Numbered from the stretch's first letter, positions 10,253 through 22,799 are shown. The stretch is 64,000 bases of DNA from Cornus controversa (GCA_026545225.1 CM048845.1:92568533-92632532), one strand, 5' to 3'. Notes: generated by a model from the letters alone, not told the origin. Translations and numbers: made by a program.

Positions 10253-13200
10253 AATTGGTACCAAAACGATGTTCTCTAATTTGTGAGTAGTTCCTTGTGA
10301 AATATTTTTAAAATCAAAATTCATTTTTGTTTTCAAAAATCATTATGAAATCTAGTATGAAAGAAGGTGGATCGATTCAACGAACTCTTTTGTTTGATGG
10401 TTTAAATTATATTTTTTGAAAGTCTCGCATGAAAGCCTTTTTAAAATCTCAAGGAGAGATAGTTTGGATGGCTGTAGAGAATGACTATAAAATTCCTACC
10501 ACTACCACTGGTGATGGTGATGCAGCTGTGACTGCAGAGAAGGATAAAGCAACATGGTCTAATTCTATTGTTCCTTCTGAATTTGCTAAAATTTCTGCAT
10601 GTTCCACTTCGAAAGAAGCATGAGATATTTTACAGGTAACTCGTGAGGGTACCACCAAGTTAAGGAAATTCAATTTACAAATGTTTGCCACTAAATTTGA
10701 AAAATTAGAATGGATGAAGATGAGATGTTCTCTGATTTTTATTCTAAACTTAATAATATTGTTAAAAGTAGTGCTAACATTGGTAAAAAAATTTCATCTT
10801 TTCAGATCATCAGAAAAATCATGAGATCATTGCCTGATAGGTTCCAAGCTAAGTTGGAAGCCTTGGATGAGAACATAGATTTATATTCTATAGAGGTGGC
10901 TGATTTAGTTGGATCAATTCAAACTTTTGAGATAAAATATCCAAAGCTTCAAAAATAAAAAAATTTGGCTTTGAAAACCTCAAAGACTTCTAAGTCTTCA
11001 AGTTTGTCAAATGTTTTAAATTCTTCAAAATCTAAAGTTGAAAAAGTTAAAAGTTTTAAATATGATTCAGATAATGATGTTGCTCTCCTTGCTAAAAAAT
11101 TTAGGAAGATTCTTAAATATGAAAAAGATAGAAATCTCAGAAAAGAAAATTATTCAAAACTTCAGAATCAAAGCTCATCATCCAAAGGTAAGGAGATGAA
11201 AGAAAAAAAGATGACTCTAAGGACACTGAGGTCACTTGTTGGACATGTGGTGGTAAAGGTTATACATCAAATCAATGTTCAAGTCCTAAGAAAACTAGCT
11301 TTAGTGTAAAGAAAAATTCAATCACTAAAAAGAAAACCATGAAAACTATTATTTCTGAGTCTGAATCTTCTAACTCTGATAGTGATTCTTTTGTTGAAAA
11401 TGATTCTCTTGCTTTTGTTGCTTTAGTGAATGATGATATTGCTGATAATCATTCTTCTGATGTAGGTGAAATAGAGAAGTTTACAACTCTAAACTAAGTT
11501 GGGTCTGATGATTCAAAAGATGAAAAAAAATAAGAACCAACCAAGGAAGAACTGTCAAAGGCTTTTGAAGAGTTGTTTACAGAAACTGTTAAGGTCAAAA
11601 AAGCCTATAAAAAGCAAACCAAGCAGTTAGAGATGGTAGAAAGTGAAAAAGAATCTCTAATGGAAGAAACTGAGAAGATCCAGAAGAAAATTGATGAAAG
11701 TAAAACAAAAATTCTGAATCTTTAAGACAAATTCAAGTTTCTCGAAAGCGAGGTAAGTCAAGAAGCTATCTCTGGCAAAGATGCTCTTATTGCTAGAATT
11801 AATTTTCTTGAGCCTGAATTGAAAAAATCATAAGAGAAATTAATTGATTTTACTTCAGGGCAGATTAATCTTGATAGTAGTATTGGTAAGCCTATAGGAG
11901 ATAAGACTAGATTAGGTTTTGTTGGGTCATCATCTAAGGAAAAAAACTATTTTTGTTAAACCCAAGAACTCGAATATGTCTGAACCCAAACCTCCCTCAA
12001 GTTGAGTCTTTACATACTAAAGTTGTGTCCAGTGTGCTTTATTGTACTTTTTGTGGAAAGAATGGACATAATCAATACTATTGCTATAAGAAGAGAAGAC
12101 ATTCTAATTCTAATTTTCATGTGCATAATTCTTTGGCTACGAATAGGGTACATGCTAAAAGCCACATTATTGGAATAAACTAAAAAATTCTCAAGCCAAA
12201 AAGAATTCTAATAAGAAAAAGGATGTTTTGGTTTCTCCATAATACTTTCCTGATAAATTGCAAGTTAAAACAATCTAGATGAAAAAGGAAGATTTGGAGA
12301 ACTTTGTGCCTGTTGATACTACGGGATTTATTCCTAATAGGTCTTTAAGTGCATTAGGTGCAAAGCCTCCTAACTAAGTCATTAGGACTTTGATGGTCAT
12401 GAACTGAGTTTATGTTCATTATTTATTTTTCATTAGACCTTATATTTTGTAATTAGGTTAGGTTTTGTTTATTTTTGTAATAATCATATGAGATTATGAT
12501 AATCATATTTTCTGAGAAATAATGTGAATTCTTTATATTTCTTTTTAATTTCACTATGATTTTTGAATTCATAATTGAGACACTTAGTTTGTCGATGGAT
12601 GGAGTACTTGATTTTATGATCTAAGCATTGATAACTAGTGCACTGTATTTATATCTTTTTAAGAGGTGAATCTTTTGAGTCCATACAATTTGTGTACTAG
12701 TCCAACTCTGAGAGAATTAATTGAAAACTAATGAAAAGTTGACTAGAATGTATTGTATGAGTAGTATTGAAAGCTTAAATGATCAAATAAAAAAAATGAA
12801 TGAATTTTTTTTTATTTTTATTCAGCATGAAAAGAAAAAGAAAATAAAAAATTTGCTGAATATCTAAGACAAAAAGGAAAAGGCTACCTTTGGGATGTGT
12901 TCGAAGCTTCCATTGCAATATAAATCTCCAATGAGATATCTTTTAAAAAGAGTTATTTTGAGAAAAATAGTTGGTTGTTCGTAATTAGCGTGAAAACCAC
13001 CATTTTAGGAAAATAAAAGGAAAAAATTAAAATGTTTGATCATGTGTAGTTATATTTGCTTATCATCCAATATGTTTTCGAAGATGAATCAAATAAATTT
13101 GATTAATTTTTGATAAAATTTTATTAGATGAATTTCTAAATTTTTATAAATATTTGTGTGTTGGAAGTTGTGTCATGATCATGATTTTGAGGATGAATTT

Positions 13201-13450
13201 TATAAGACAAATTATGGGTTTTAAAGTTCTGCAATTATAAATGTTTGAAATTTTTTAAAAATTTTAGGACTCATGCTATTCTCTGAAAAATGTGTTTAAA
13301 TTATTCTCATGCGATTATTCATGTTTCAAATTATTTTTGTTTATTGTTATTTTGTCTTCACAAATTCAAAAATCCAAAAATATTTTTTTTGTGTTCTTTA
13401 GTTATTTTGTGTTTATTTTTAATACTTTAAATGATCAAGTGTCAAATCAG
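10253..13450 (+). mobile_element. Gag-only Copia-like element, copy 2, internal region (fossil, broken)
   Basis: Behind the LTR comes a primer-site-like start (ATTGGTACCAAAACGATG, 10253-10270). The gag follows: an N-terminal domain near 10345-10620, a UBN2-like capsid region (FQIIRKIMRSLPDRFQAKLE near 10800-10860), a first knuckle CWTCGGKGYTSNQC (11237-11279), a Lys/Glu-rich coiled coil (about 11520-11850) and a second knuckle CTFCGKNGHNQYYCYKK (12046-12096). About 1.1 kb of non-coding tail follows, shared with copy 1. There is no pol. It is broken, with about ten breaks, and the right boundary is approximate. Confidence 0.7.
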
Positions 13451-14825
13451 GTTGCAATGAGATGTATTTAGTGAATTAGAGGTCCAAAGTGTAATATTTC
13501 AAAATTCACAAAGTTGGATCAGTCCCCAATTTTGAGCACCGGTTGTACTTCTGTAGGTTCTGAAGAACCGAGATAAGTTGGGCCAGTCCTCAAATATTAG
13601 GACCGATTACGCTTAGCGAATGCCCAAATTTTTGAAAATCTACGTGCACTGTGGTGCTTTAAGTCATTCACTCACTCATTCGCACCTTACACTTTCTATC
13701 TCACTCTCACTCAATCTCTCTAACTCTAAAGTACTCTTAAAACACTCCAACTCACATTACTTTCTCTTCATCTATATTTCTCTTGATTTGTGATTATTAG
13801 AGGTTGGGATTGAACTTTTGGAGATTGTTGTTTGATTGCTTGTTGATTGGGGTTATATTGTGCAAGCAAATATCTTTGATCTTTGAGGATTTTTTAGGTG
13901 CACCCCAAGTGTTCGACAGTTTGATTTAATGGAACTTTTGTCATTTTTCTTGGTCCCATTTGTTGTGGTTTTGATGGTACGCAAGAGGGGACGTACTGAG
14001 GCGTCTACCAATGATGAAAATCGTATAGTGTTCACTCTAAACATGTTTGAAGATGAATTCAATTTCAATAATTTTGTCAATATCATTAGATAATGGGCAA
14101 TGAGAATAGAACGACGAGTCAATCTTGCGGTAATCAAGTGCAAATGGGAGATGGATTTTGTGCAATATTTTGAGGATTTGTTGGGAATCTATTTGTGATC
14201 TTAGGGAGATTGTGAGACTCAACATGGTTCGATATTTCAATGGCAATATGATTACATCAAACTTAGACGACCTAACTTTTGTGACTAAATGTCATAGCAT
14301 TCGTATTGAGGTTACTAAGGACATAATTGCCAATATTTTAAGTGTTACAGAGAATGAAGATGACATAGTTTTGCCTTATCAAGTGGAGGATCCAAACTGA
14401 CTTAGCATGGATGACATGATTAGAGAGTTGTGTATACCCGAAGCCCCACAGATCATTGATAGGTTATTTTCACTCTACCTTACAGATGAGGTATCGGCAT
14501 TGAATTTGATAGTTTTATACAACTTCGATCCTCATGACCACAAGGGTAATTTAATCAAAAGTCGAGTTAAGCTTCTATATCACATTGTTCAAGGAGATCC
14601 TATCAATCTTCCTACAATAATCATACGTACCATGATCTTAGCTACTCAACACTCTCGGTCTTCATCTGTTTTGCCTTTTTCACAGATAGTAATGGCTATA
14701 CTAAGGGTTGCTAGGGTCCGTATTCCTGAGAGAGTCGATATTGAGAAATTGAAAGGGAAAATTGATGCCACATCAATTAGTCGGTCAGTAAACAAAAAGG
14801 AAAAAGACAGGAAGTCCTATGAGCC
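13451..14825 (+). mobile_element. Env-like / plant-transposon-protein region of a Ty3/gypsy-type element (fossil fragment)
   Basis: A non-coding lead-in holds two long dyad motifs (13513-13545 and 13577-13609), a CT-rich leader-like stretch (13660-13790) and a frame beginning near 13973 (MVRKRGRTEA). Further on, a conserved-looking block (RLNMVRYFNGNM near 14212-14250, then a short helix-rich region to about 14760) resembles the protein downstream of integrase in Athila-type elements, as at 25189-26411 here. It is broken in several places. Family assignment rests on pattern only. Confidence 0.45.
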
Positions 14826-15653
14826 CAATCAAGGAGCTGGACAGGCCTATGTGTATACTTTGGGTGGTATGGTAGTGAGTTGGGTCTCTCAGTTGCTGAA
14901 GATTGTAGCTCTCTCGACCATAAAAGTTGAATATGTTGCAGTTACAGAAGTGAGTAAGGAGATGGTTTGGCTATAGAGGTTCTTAGAAGAGTTGGGTAAG
15001 GAGTGAGAGAACAGTATTCTATACAGTAATAGTCAGAGTGCTATTTATCTTGCTAAGAATCCGGCGTATCATTCCAAAACGAAGCATATACAGTTGAGGT
15101 ACCACTTTATTCATTCGCTTTTGGATGACAAGATGTTATCACTTGAGAAAATCCACGAAAGTCAGAATCCAGCAGATATGTTAACCAAGGCAGTGACTAT
15201 TAAGAAACTGAAGTTGTGCTTATCTTCAGTTGGTATTTGAGTTTGAGGACAGAGAAGATAGTTGCTGCGGTGTTTTGCTATGGTTTGGGGCATGAGCATG
15301 AGGGAGTTTGTAGATTGATATTATTAATCTTCAAGTGGGAGATTGATAGGAAGTGTGGAGCCTGATTATACTGTATACCTTGACCCAACTTTGCGGATCT
15401 AACTTCGCTGTAAGTTGGTGGGGGGTTGCAGGGAGGCAGCGCCCCCTTGCCGGGAAGGTGGGGGTTTGGGGACTTGGCCACGACCCGAATTTTTGATAGG
15501 TATTTTGGTAATTTCACACTTTGTTATGTAGTCCTTGGAGGTGCCTATATATACAGTCTAAACTCTCTGAAATTGTATCCCGTTTTTCTCATCATATTGA
15601 AAACTCTCTTTGCTTGCGTGTTTGATTTTCTTTTCTGTTAATTTTCACAACAA
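14826..15653 (+). mobile_element. Copia 3' end: RNase H tail plus LTR (fossil fragment)
   Basis: The coding tail is typical Copia RNase H: SWVSQLLKIVALSTIKVEYV, YSNSQSAIYLAKNP, SKTKHIQLRYHFI and NPADMLTKAV, between 14840 and 15240. It is followed by the purine tract CAAGTGGGAGATTGA (15332-15346) and an LTR from about 15344. The rest of pol is absent, and sequence of another family abuts it at about 14826. A few breaks are present. Confidence 0.8.
15344..15653 (+). repeat. Copia 3' LTR (about 310 bp)
   Basis: It starts TGATAGGAAGTG directly after the purine tract. It has a TATA box in GGTGCCTATATATACAG near 15541-15557 and ends near TTTTCACAACA. The end is approximate because no partner LTR is present. 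Confidence 0.6.
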
Positions 15654-16307
15654 CAATAGCATAGCAACAATCCACCTTTCTAATCAAACTCAATAATCAA
15701 AATGTTGAAAGAAATTCTATTATGAATTTACTCGCTCCATATATTACAAGTGAAATCCACATTAAATGAAACCTCATTTTTTCATTTTCTCAAAAACTTC
15801 ATAAACAAATTTTAGCAACTCTTAATTTGTCCTAAATTGGTTTTGCTACTTCTTATACTCTTTGTTATTCAATAAGTTTTGTGACGATGGAGGAGAACAT
15901 TGAAAATAGAGATAAAGTTAATAAAGAAACTCATTTTCTTAATTAGTATACTGTAAACTAAAAAAGAGAATGATTGACGAGGAAGCAGAGCAGTGACAAA
16001 CCCATAATTTTTTTCAGTGGGGGTGGTGTTGAATAATAATAAGATTAAATTTTTCTTAACCAAGATAATAAATACAAATATTTAAATGTTAATTGATAAT
16101 ATTTTTATTCAGTACATTTTATAATTGTATTCGAAAAGTTTTAGACCTTTTGAAAATGTTGTGTCCAATTTTTAATGTTAATAAATATACATTTCTTATT
16201 ATTTATAATTAAATGTGTCTCCACCATGGTATGTTTTCTTGTATAAAAAAAATTACAAACAAAAAACACAAAGATATAAGACGAACTTAGTCACAAAGTT
16301 GCATAAA
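15654..16307. other. AT-rich spacer, no gene seen
   Basis: I see no reading frame with recognisable similarity, no structural RNA and no clear repeat ends. A short string 'cagtgggggtgg' (16017-16028) is echoed weakly near 30590-30720. Confidence 0.5.
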
Positions 16308-16312
16308 CATAC

Positions 16313-16683
16313 AGTGAGTTGCGCGGTGCAAAAGTGGTTGCGATAGTAATTTAAAACCTAGAGGGAGATGAATAGGTTAACTTGCTCATTTGCTTAATTT
16401 TTCAAATTGATTTGATTTTAAGTCCAATTACTAATTAACCAAACTCATAAAGCAAGTAAATAACTTAAATAGCAAGTAAAGTAAATAATGCATCGGATAT
16501 CCGTGGAAAACCCAGATTGGAAAAAAATCACAGGGGAGGCAGAAAGCCTTAGAAAATCAATCCACTATAATGAAGCAAAGTACAGCAGACTGTCTCAAAC
16601 TCACACCCCTCTGCATTTTGTCAAGAATCTGATGCGGAACAAATTAGGCTTACAATTGTGACTTCAGGTCCAACTGCGGTAGA
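16313..16683 (-). repeat. Inverted solo LTR of gag-only Copia-like family, part 1 (fossil)
   Basis: The reverse complement matches the end of the LTR at about 9880-10252 (for example GAGTTGCGCGGTG at 16316-16328). The Athila element interrupts it at 16684, and it resumes at 29562. The outer target duplication CATAC is at 16308-16312, matched by 30381-30385. Confidence 0.82.
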
Positions 16684-18093
16684 TGATAAGTGTTCAATTC
16701 TATGCATTTGAACCCTCTTTATTGCTTATGTTAGTTTCATTTTGCGTTTATCGAGATATGTTTACGGTATATTTGTGTTTTTGATGTATTGCAGGTCTTG
16801 GAGTAAATGTAGCAAAGTTCGAGGCTTTCTGCAATTCAAGAGAAAAATCAAAAATTGCAGCCAAAGGCATCTCGATCAATCGAGATGTTGATCTCGATTA
16901 ATCAAAATCTCGATTGATCGAGATCTCATTTCGATTAATCGAAATCTCGATCAATCGAGATCCAATCTCGATTGATCGAGATTCTGCAGAACCCACTTGA
17001 CCATTTGCTCACCTACTCTCCCACTTGCAACAAAATCCCCCTTTTTGCACTACTTAAGGGGATTGTCTGCCTTGAACAAGACCCTTGGGGACCTTCTTGA
17101 TACAAGGGATATATATAGTCATATATATATATATATGGTGGGCCCCTAAGGTTGAAAAGGAAGCCAAAAAGCACAAAAAGGGCCATATCTCTCAACACAC
17201 ATCAGACCATCCAAGGAGAGACCTTCGGGAGAGGAAGAAGAGGAGCTAAACCAGACCAAGAAGCTTCACTTTCTTCATCAATGGAAGGGTGCAAGGCTGC
17301 CATGAGCAACTAACTCTTCTACTAGGGTGTTGGTTTCAACCCCTAGCCATGTAAACTTGTTCCTTCTTGTAGCACTTGGGATTTGTAATTAAATATTGAT
17401 TATTTAGCCTAGTGATCATGTACACAAATACATTTCTTCTATATATTCATTTGTTATGGAGTTTATTCTTGTCTTAGAGTAGATTTTGTCCTTTGAATGC
17501 ACAACATTTGCATATTCCACAAGAAGTGCAAATGATGGCTAGATAATAGTGTTTAAATGAATGTGTGATGTTTGCTTGTATAGACCATGCCAAGACAAGG
17601 TAGTTTGGCTGCATGTAGGGTTCACTTAGTGAGTAGGGTAATTAGGTAGTTAGTTAGGTTGAAGAGCTATGCTTGTTGAAGATGGATTATGATAGGTTAG
17701 CACACACATTGATCTTTTGATATGTCATTGAGGTCACAAGCCTAATGACATTGTTAGGCATTTAATTAATGAATCCCATGCTTGCTACACTTATGAACAT
17801 GTGAATGGCTAGTGGTGGAAACCAACCCTAGTTCTCTCTCCCATCCTTTACTCTTTAATTTTATTGTCATTACATTCATGCAATAGGTTGTAAACAAAAA
17901 TTCAAAAACCTGTTTTTAGGATTAAAGTGGAATTAATCTTTCTTTAAGACAATTGCTACTAGTCCTCGTGGGATCGATACCCTCTATATAGAACCTTATC
18001 TACAAAGATTCGTGCTCTTGCGAGTGGTTAAATTATATTTTGATAAAAAGGGCAAAATTAAGCTTACAATATAATCCGAGTTTAGCCACATCA
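16684..18093 (+). repeat. Athila-type 5' LTR
   Basis: It begins TGATAAGTGTTC and ends GCCACATCA, 1,410 bp. The dyad array is at 16869-16982 and a strong TATA region (GGGATATATATAG then an AT repeat) at 17107-17136. Confidence 0.95.
16869..16982 (+). promoter_or_regulatory. Array of ATCTCGATYRATCGAGAT palindromes in U3
   Basis: Six units of an 18-bp near-perfect palindrome lie head to head in 114 bp. Examples are ATCTCGATCAATCGAGAT, its complement form with TTGA, and fully palindromic ATTTCGATTAATCGAAAT. The array ends about 125 bp upstream of the TATA box. Position fits an upstream promoter element; a binding role is inference. Confidence 0.65.
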
Positions 18094-18099
18094 AAATTT

Positions 18100-18117
18100 T
18101 GGCGCCGTTGCCGGGGA
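18100..18117 (+). other. Primer-binding site for tRNA-Asp
   Basis: TGGCGCCGTTGCCGGGGA lies six bases after the 5' LTR and is complementary to the 3' end of plant tRNA-Asp(GTC), the usual Athila-lineage primer. Confidence 0.93.
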
Positions 18118-18387
18118 CTACGGTGTAATTGTCGCCATTGAAAGATTAAATCTGGTTTAATTCTTAGGCTAGAAATTCTTTCATTCTTTTGTATATATTT
18201 TGTTCTTATTGCTCAAATTTCTTAATTTTAGGTATACCACATAGTGGGCATCTAAGAGGATCAAAGTTGGAACCCTTTGTGAGTATAAAATCTAAAATTA
18301 GTGGTTTGAGTTCTTTCATTCTTTTTGTATATATTATTGTTTAATTTATTTATTTGTAGTATTGAGGTATTGTTCTACTATTAATGC

Positions 18388-19690
18388 ATGCTAGGTAGAC
18401 GGTCCTTGTCACTTCCATTGCTTCCGTGTAACATTGAACTTGAGAAAACACTTAGACAACGTAGAGGAACCTCTAGGGACTCTATATTGCCTAGGACTGA
18501 AAACATGGATCCAAATGAAAAACAACCTCCTGGACTACCTCCTTTTAATCATGAACAACCACCTCCACCTCCACCTCCACCTCCACCTCCTCAAGGAGAG
18601 TTGCTTATGGACTTTTACCTTCCGACTACATTTGAAGTACCTTCATGTATCCAATTTCCGGATGTAGCGGCAAATCAATTCAAAATAAAGTCCTCCACCA
18701 TCAATCTTCTTAATAGCTTCCATGGTCTCCCTAATGAGGATCCATACCGGCACTTAGATTACTTCCTTTCTATGTGTTCCACTATTCGTGTACCACACTT
18801 TACAGAGGATGATCTAAAGCTGCGTATGTTCCCCTTCTCCCTAAAAGATAAAGCTAGAAGTTGGTTCAATTCTTTAGAACCTAACTCAATCCATTCTTGG
18901 GCGGAGATGCAAATTGAGTTCTTAAAAAAATACTTCCCAATGGGAAAGACGAGTGATATTCGGAGAGCCATCACCGGATTCACCCAAATTGACCAAGAAC
19001 AATTTCATGAGACGTGGGAGAGATTAAAAGACCTTCTTAAATCTTGTCCGCATCATGCTGTCCCAAAATGGCAGCTAGTGCAAAGCTTTTATGATGGGGT
19101 GAGTGAGCAACATAGACAAATGATAGACTCCGCGTGTGGGGGTGGATACCTTTTGAAAAGCCCCGATGAGGCATGGAAACTTTTTCAAATCCTAAGCAAC
19201 AATTCAACTCAACGCTCCTCCATTAGGAAAGGGAAGGCCACCCAACCTTGTAGAGGAGTGCATGAAATTTCACGGGTAGATGAGGTTGCCATGCAAGTAG
19301 AAGCCCTATCCCGAAAAATGGATTTAATCATGAAAAATGGGCTGCCTACTCCAAGCCAACCTATTCAAAATCAGGAAGGTTGTTCGTTTTGCTATAGTAC
19401 TTCACATTTCGTGCGAGATTGTCCTATTGCCGGGCAATCTCCCGATTATGCTCAAGAGCAAGCGAATGCCTTGTACTCCAAACAAATGAATGATCCATAT
19501 TCAAACACGTACAATCCTGGTTACAAGAACCATCCGGCTTTTTCATGAAAACCTCAAGAATTAAGTCCCTCTTTTCAAGGGCAAAATTCTTTTAATTCCC
19601 AATCTCAACAGCCTCACTATAGGCCGAATCCTCAACCTTACCATCAAAGATCCAATTACCAACAACCACCACCTCATCCGAGAAGCCAAG
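18388..19690 (+). pseudogene. gag region of Athila-type element (fossil)
   Basis: The capsid-type retrotransposon gag domain is recognisable around FSLKDKARSWFNSLEPNSI (about 18835-18890) and ETWERLKDLLKSCPHH. A proline run precedes it (about 18565-18590) and a Cys-rich knuckle-like CSFCYSTSHFVRDC follows near 19383-19424. The part is broken. Confidence 0.85.
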
Positions 19691-19704
19691 GCTTTGAAGA
19701 AAGA

Positions 19705-20862
19705 GTGATAAGCAATCTCGAGGCTAATACCCGCTTATTGCAAACTCATTCTCAATCAATCGCTAAGCTTGAAGCTAATGCTCAATCTATGGCTAGGTTA
19801 GAAGCTCAAATCGGGCAACTAGCTAATGCCTTGAATAGAAGGGAGGAAGGTAAGTTGCCGAGTCAACAGGTGGCAAATCCTAAGGGTGTTCATATGATTG
19901 AGGATCCATCATCTTCATCTTGTAATGCTACTCCGGAGCAAGTTCAATCAATCACCACCTTAAGGAGTGGTAAAATCATCAATTCCAAGGTAGGAGAGGA
20001 AGAGAAGAAAGAATTCAATGAGCAATCCGCAAATCCAAAAGAATCCCATTTAAATCCAAAAGTGTTTCCTTTAAATCCAAATGTGAATAACATCCCATTA
20101 AATCCAAAAGGAAAGGCAAGTGAAGTTGTGTCGTCATCAAATCCAAATCTTGACACTTCTTTTGAACCTCCGGTTCCTTTTCCTCAAAGATTGAAGGAAC
20201 CTTCTCACTTTGGGAAGCAAGGAGAGAAAATCCAAGACATGATGGAGATTTTCAAACAAGTAAAGATCAATCTCCCTCTCCTTGATGCTATTCGACAAAT
20301 TCCCTCCTATGCTAAATTTTTGAAGGACTTGTGCACTCAAAAGCGCAAATCTAGAAATAATGCTCCTAAGAAAGTCCTCCTAACTGAGCACATAAGCTCC
20401 ATTTTCCAACACCAAGCCCCTCCTAAATTCAAGGATCCGGGTGCTCCGACCATTTCGTGCACCATCAGAAATCAATCTTTTGAAAAGGCACTTCTTGATT
20501 TAGGGGCTAGTGTCAATTTGCTTCCGTTCTCAGTTTACCAACAACTAGGTTTGAGGGAACTCAAGCATACCACGGTTGTGTTGCAACTTGTCGACCGCTC
20601 GGTGAAGCAACCACGTGGCATAATTGAGGATGTAATCATTCAAGTGGACAAATTCTACTTTCCGGTGGACTTCATAGTCCTTGACACGGAACCGGTCCAA
20701 AATCCAAATCGACATATTCCTATCATTCTAGGTCATCCATTTTTGGCCACGGCAAACGCTTGCGTTAATTGCCGTACCGGAGTGATGGACATCTCTTTCG
20801 GGAATATGAAAGTCCGCTTGAACATCTTCAATGCTTGGCCACACATCCGAAGACGAAAGTGA
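19705..20862 (+). pseudogene. gag C-terminal / protease region of Athila-type element (fossil)
   Basis: A coiled-coil-like start (EANAQSMARLEAQIGQLANA) and a repeated LNPK segment are followed by the aspartic protease with the Athila-style active-site motif LLDLGASVNLLP (about 20493-20528) and the downstream ILGHPFLAT block near 20726-20752. Confidence 0.85.
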
Positions 20863-21268
20863 GTGCTTTTGTGTCGATGTTGTGGAAGACCTTGTTCAAG
20901 AAGCACTTCCTTCTATTCTTTCCAAGGATCCTTTAGAGGCATGCCTAAATCACTTCAACTATGATGATTTTGACATTGAGCAATCTATATATGAAGTCAA
21001 CTCAATGCTCGATGTCAATACTGTCATGGATTTGCCTAAATGGAGAATTCCAAGAGAACCCTTGCCTCCTTTGTCCAAAACTTCCCAAACTCCTTCTCTA
21101 ATTTTCCCACCCCAACTTGAGCTCAAGCCTCTACCGGCTACACTCAAGTATGTTTTCTTGGGCGCTAATGAGACCCTTCCAGTCATTATTGCTTCCAATC
21201 TCACCAATGATCAAGAGATGAAACTCATCAAAGTGCTAAAAGAGCACAAGGAAGCAATAGGATAGAGT

Positions 21269-22190
21269 GTGGCAGATCTTAAGGGAATAGACCTTTCTAT
21301 TTGTATGCACCGCATACACTTGGAAGAGGATGCAAAGACCTCAAGGGAGGCACAACGTCGATTAAATCCAAATATGAAGGACGTTGTAATGAAGGAGGTG
21401 GTGAAGTTACTAGATGCGGGAATTATTTACCCCATCTCGGATAGCAAGTGGGTTAGTCCCACTCAAGTGGTTCCAAAGAAGTCAGGTATTACGGTGCAAC
21501 CAAATGAAAATGGTGAATTAGTTCCCCAACGCACCACCACGGGCTGGAGAGTGTGCATAGATTATAGAAAATTAAATTCAGCCACTCGGAAAGATCACTT
21601 CCCCCTCCCATTCATTGATCAAATATTAGAGAGATTAGTCGGGCAAAGTTTTTATTGCTTTTTAGATGGATACTCCGGCTATAATCAGGTTGCTATAGAC
21701 CCGAGGGACCAAGAGAAAACCACCTTACATGTCCTTTCGGCACATTTGCTTATAGACGCATGCCCTTTGGGTTGTGCAATGCACCGGCAACTTTTCAACG
21801 GTGTATGATGTCTATCTTTTCGGACATAGTGGAAAAATTCTTGAAAGTGTTCATGGATGATTTTTCCATTTTTGGGCATTCATTTGAATCATGCCTCCAA
21901 AATCTATCCAGTGTTCTCAAACGATGTCGAGAGACCAACCTAATTCTTAATTGGGAGACATTTTATGGTTCAAGAGGGTATTGTCCTAAGGCACATTGTG
22001 TCTAAGAGAGGAATCGAGGTTGATAAAGCCAAGGTTGAACTCATTTCCAAACTTCCTCCACCATCAACGGTGAGAGAGATTCGTTCATTCCTTGGGCATG
22101 CAGGCTTTTATCGCCGTTTCATCAAAGATTTTAGCAAGATCATTTGGGTGAATCCGGTGATGGCTCTCCGAATATCACTCGTCTTTCCCC
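21269..22190 (+). pseudogene. Reverse transcriptase region of Athila-type element (fossil)
   Basis: Typical Ty3/gypsy RT blocks appear: WRVCIDYRKLNSATRKDHFP near 21547, LDGYSGYNQVAIDP near 21664, the MPFGLCNAP block near 21760, and the catalytic FMDDFSIFG near 21853. The region is broken. Confidence 0.9.
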
Positions 22191-22199
22191 AATTCTAAT

Positions 22200-22580
22200 C
22201 CCTCCAAATTGGGCTCTCCCATTTGAGATCATGTGTGATGCATCCGATTATGCCATGGGTGCGGTCTTAGGGCAACGAGTAGACAAACTGCCACATGTCA
22301 TCTACTACGCAAGTAAAACCCTTTCCGAGGCTCAAATCAATTATACCACAACGGAAAAGGAGTTACTTGCGGTAGTATTTGCATTAGACAAGTTTCGAGC
22401 TTATTTATTAGGTTCAAAGGTCATTGTCTATTCAGACCATGCTGCCCTCTGGCATCTTTTGGCCAAAAAGGACACCAAGCCTAGGTTGATCCGATGGATA
22501 CTCTTGTTGCAAGAGTTCAATTTTGAGATTAGGGACAAAAAGGGAACTGAAAATGTGGTGGCTGACCACCTTTCTAGAAT
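22200..22580 (+). pseudogene. RNase H region of Athila-type element (fossil)
   Basis: The blocks [32 protein letters not shown] and [10 protein letters not shown] carry the expected acidic residues of gypsy RNase H, ending at VVADHLSR. Confidence 0.9.
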
Positions 22581-22799
22581 TCTTGTTGAATCCCTCCATA
22601 ATTCCATTCCAGTTTATGAATCCTTCCCGGATGAACAACTCTTTGCCATTTCTCAAGAGAGTATCCCTTGGTATGCAGATGTGGTTAATTACTTGGCAAC
22701 CGGTAAATTACCATCTTCTTGGACCAAACAAGAGAAGGATCGTTTTCTCTCCCAATCACGATCATATTATTGGGACGATCCTCAATTGTTCAAATATTG

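Noticed and set aside
14407-14976. A single 189-codon gene
   Set aside because: It is a chance fusion of two transposon families.
16869-16982. CRISPR-like repeat array
   Set aside because: Units are variable, alternate in orientation, have irregular spacing and sit in a plant LTR.
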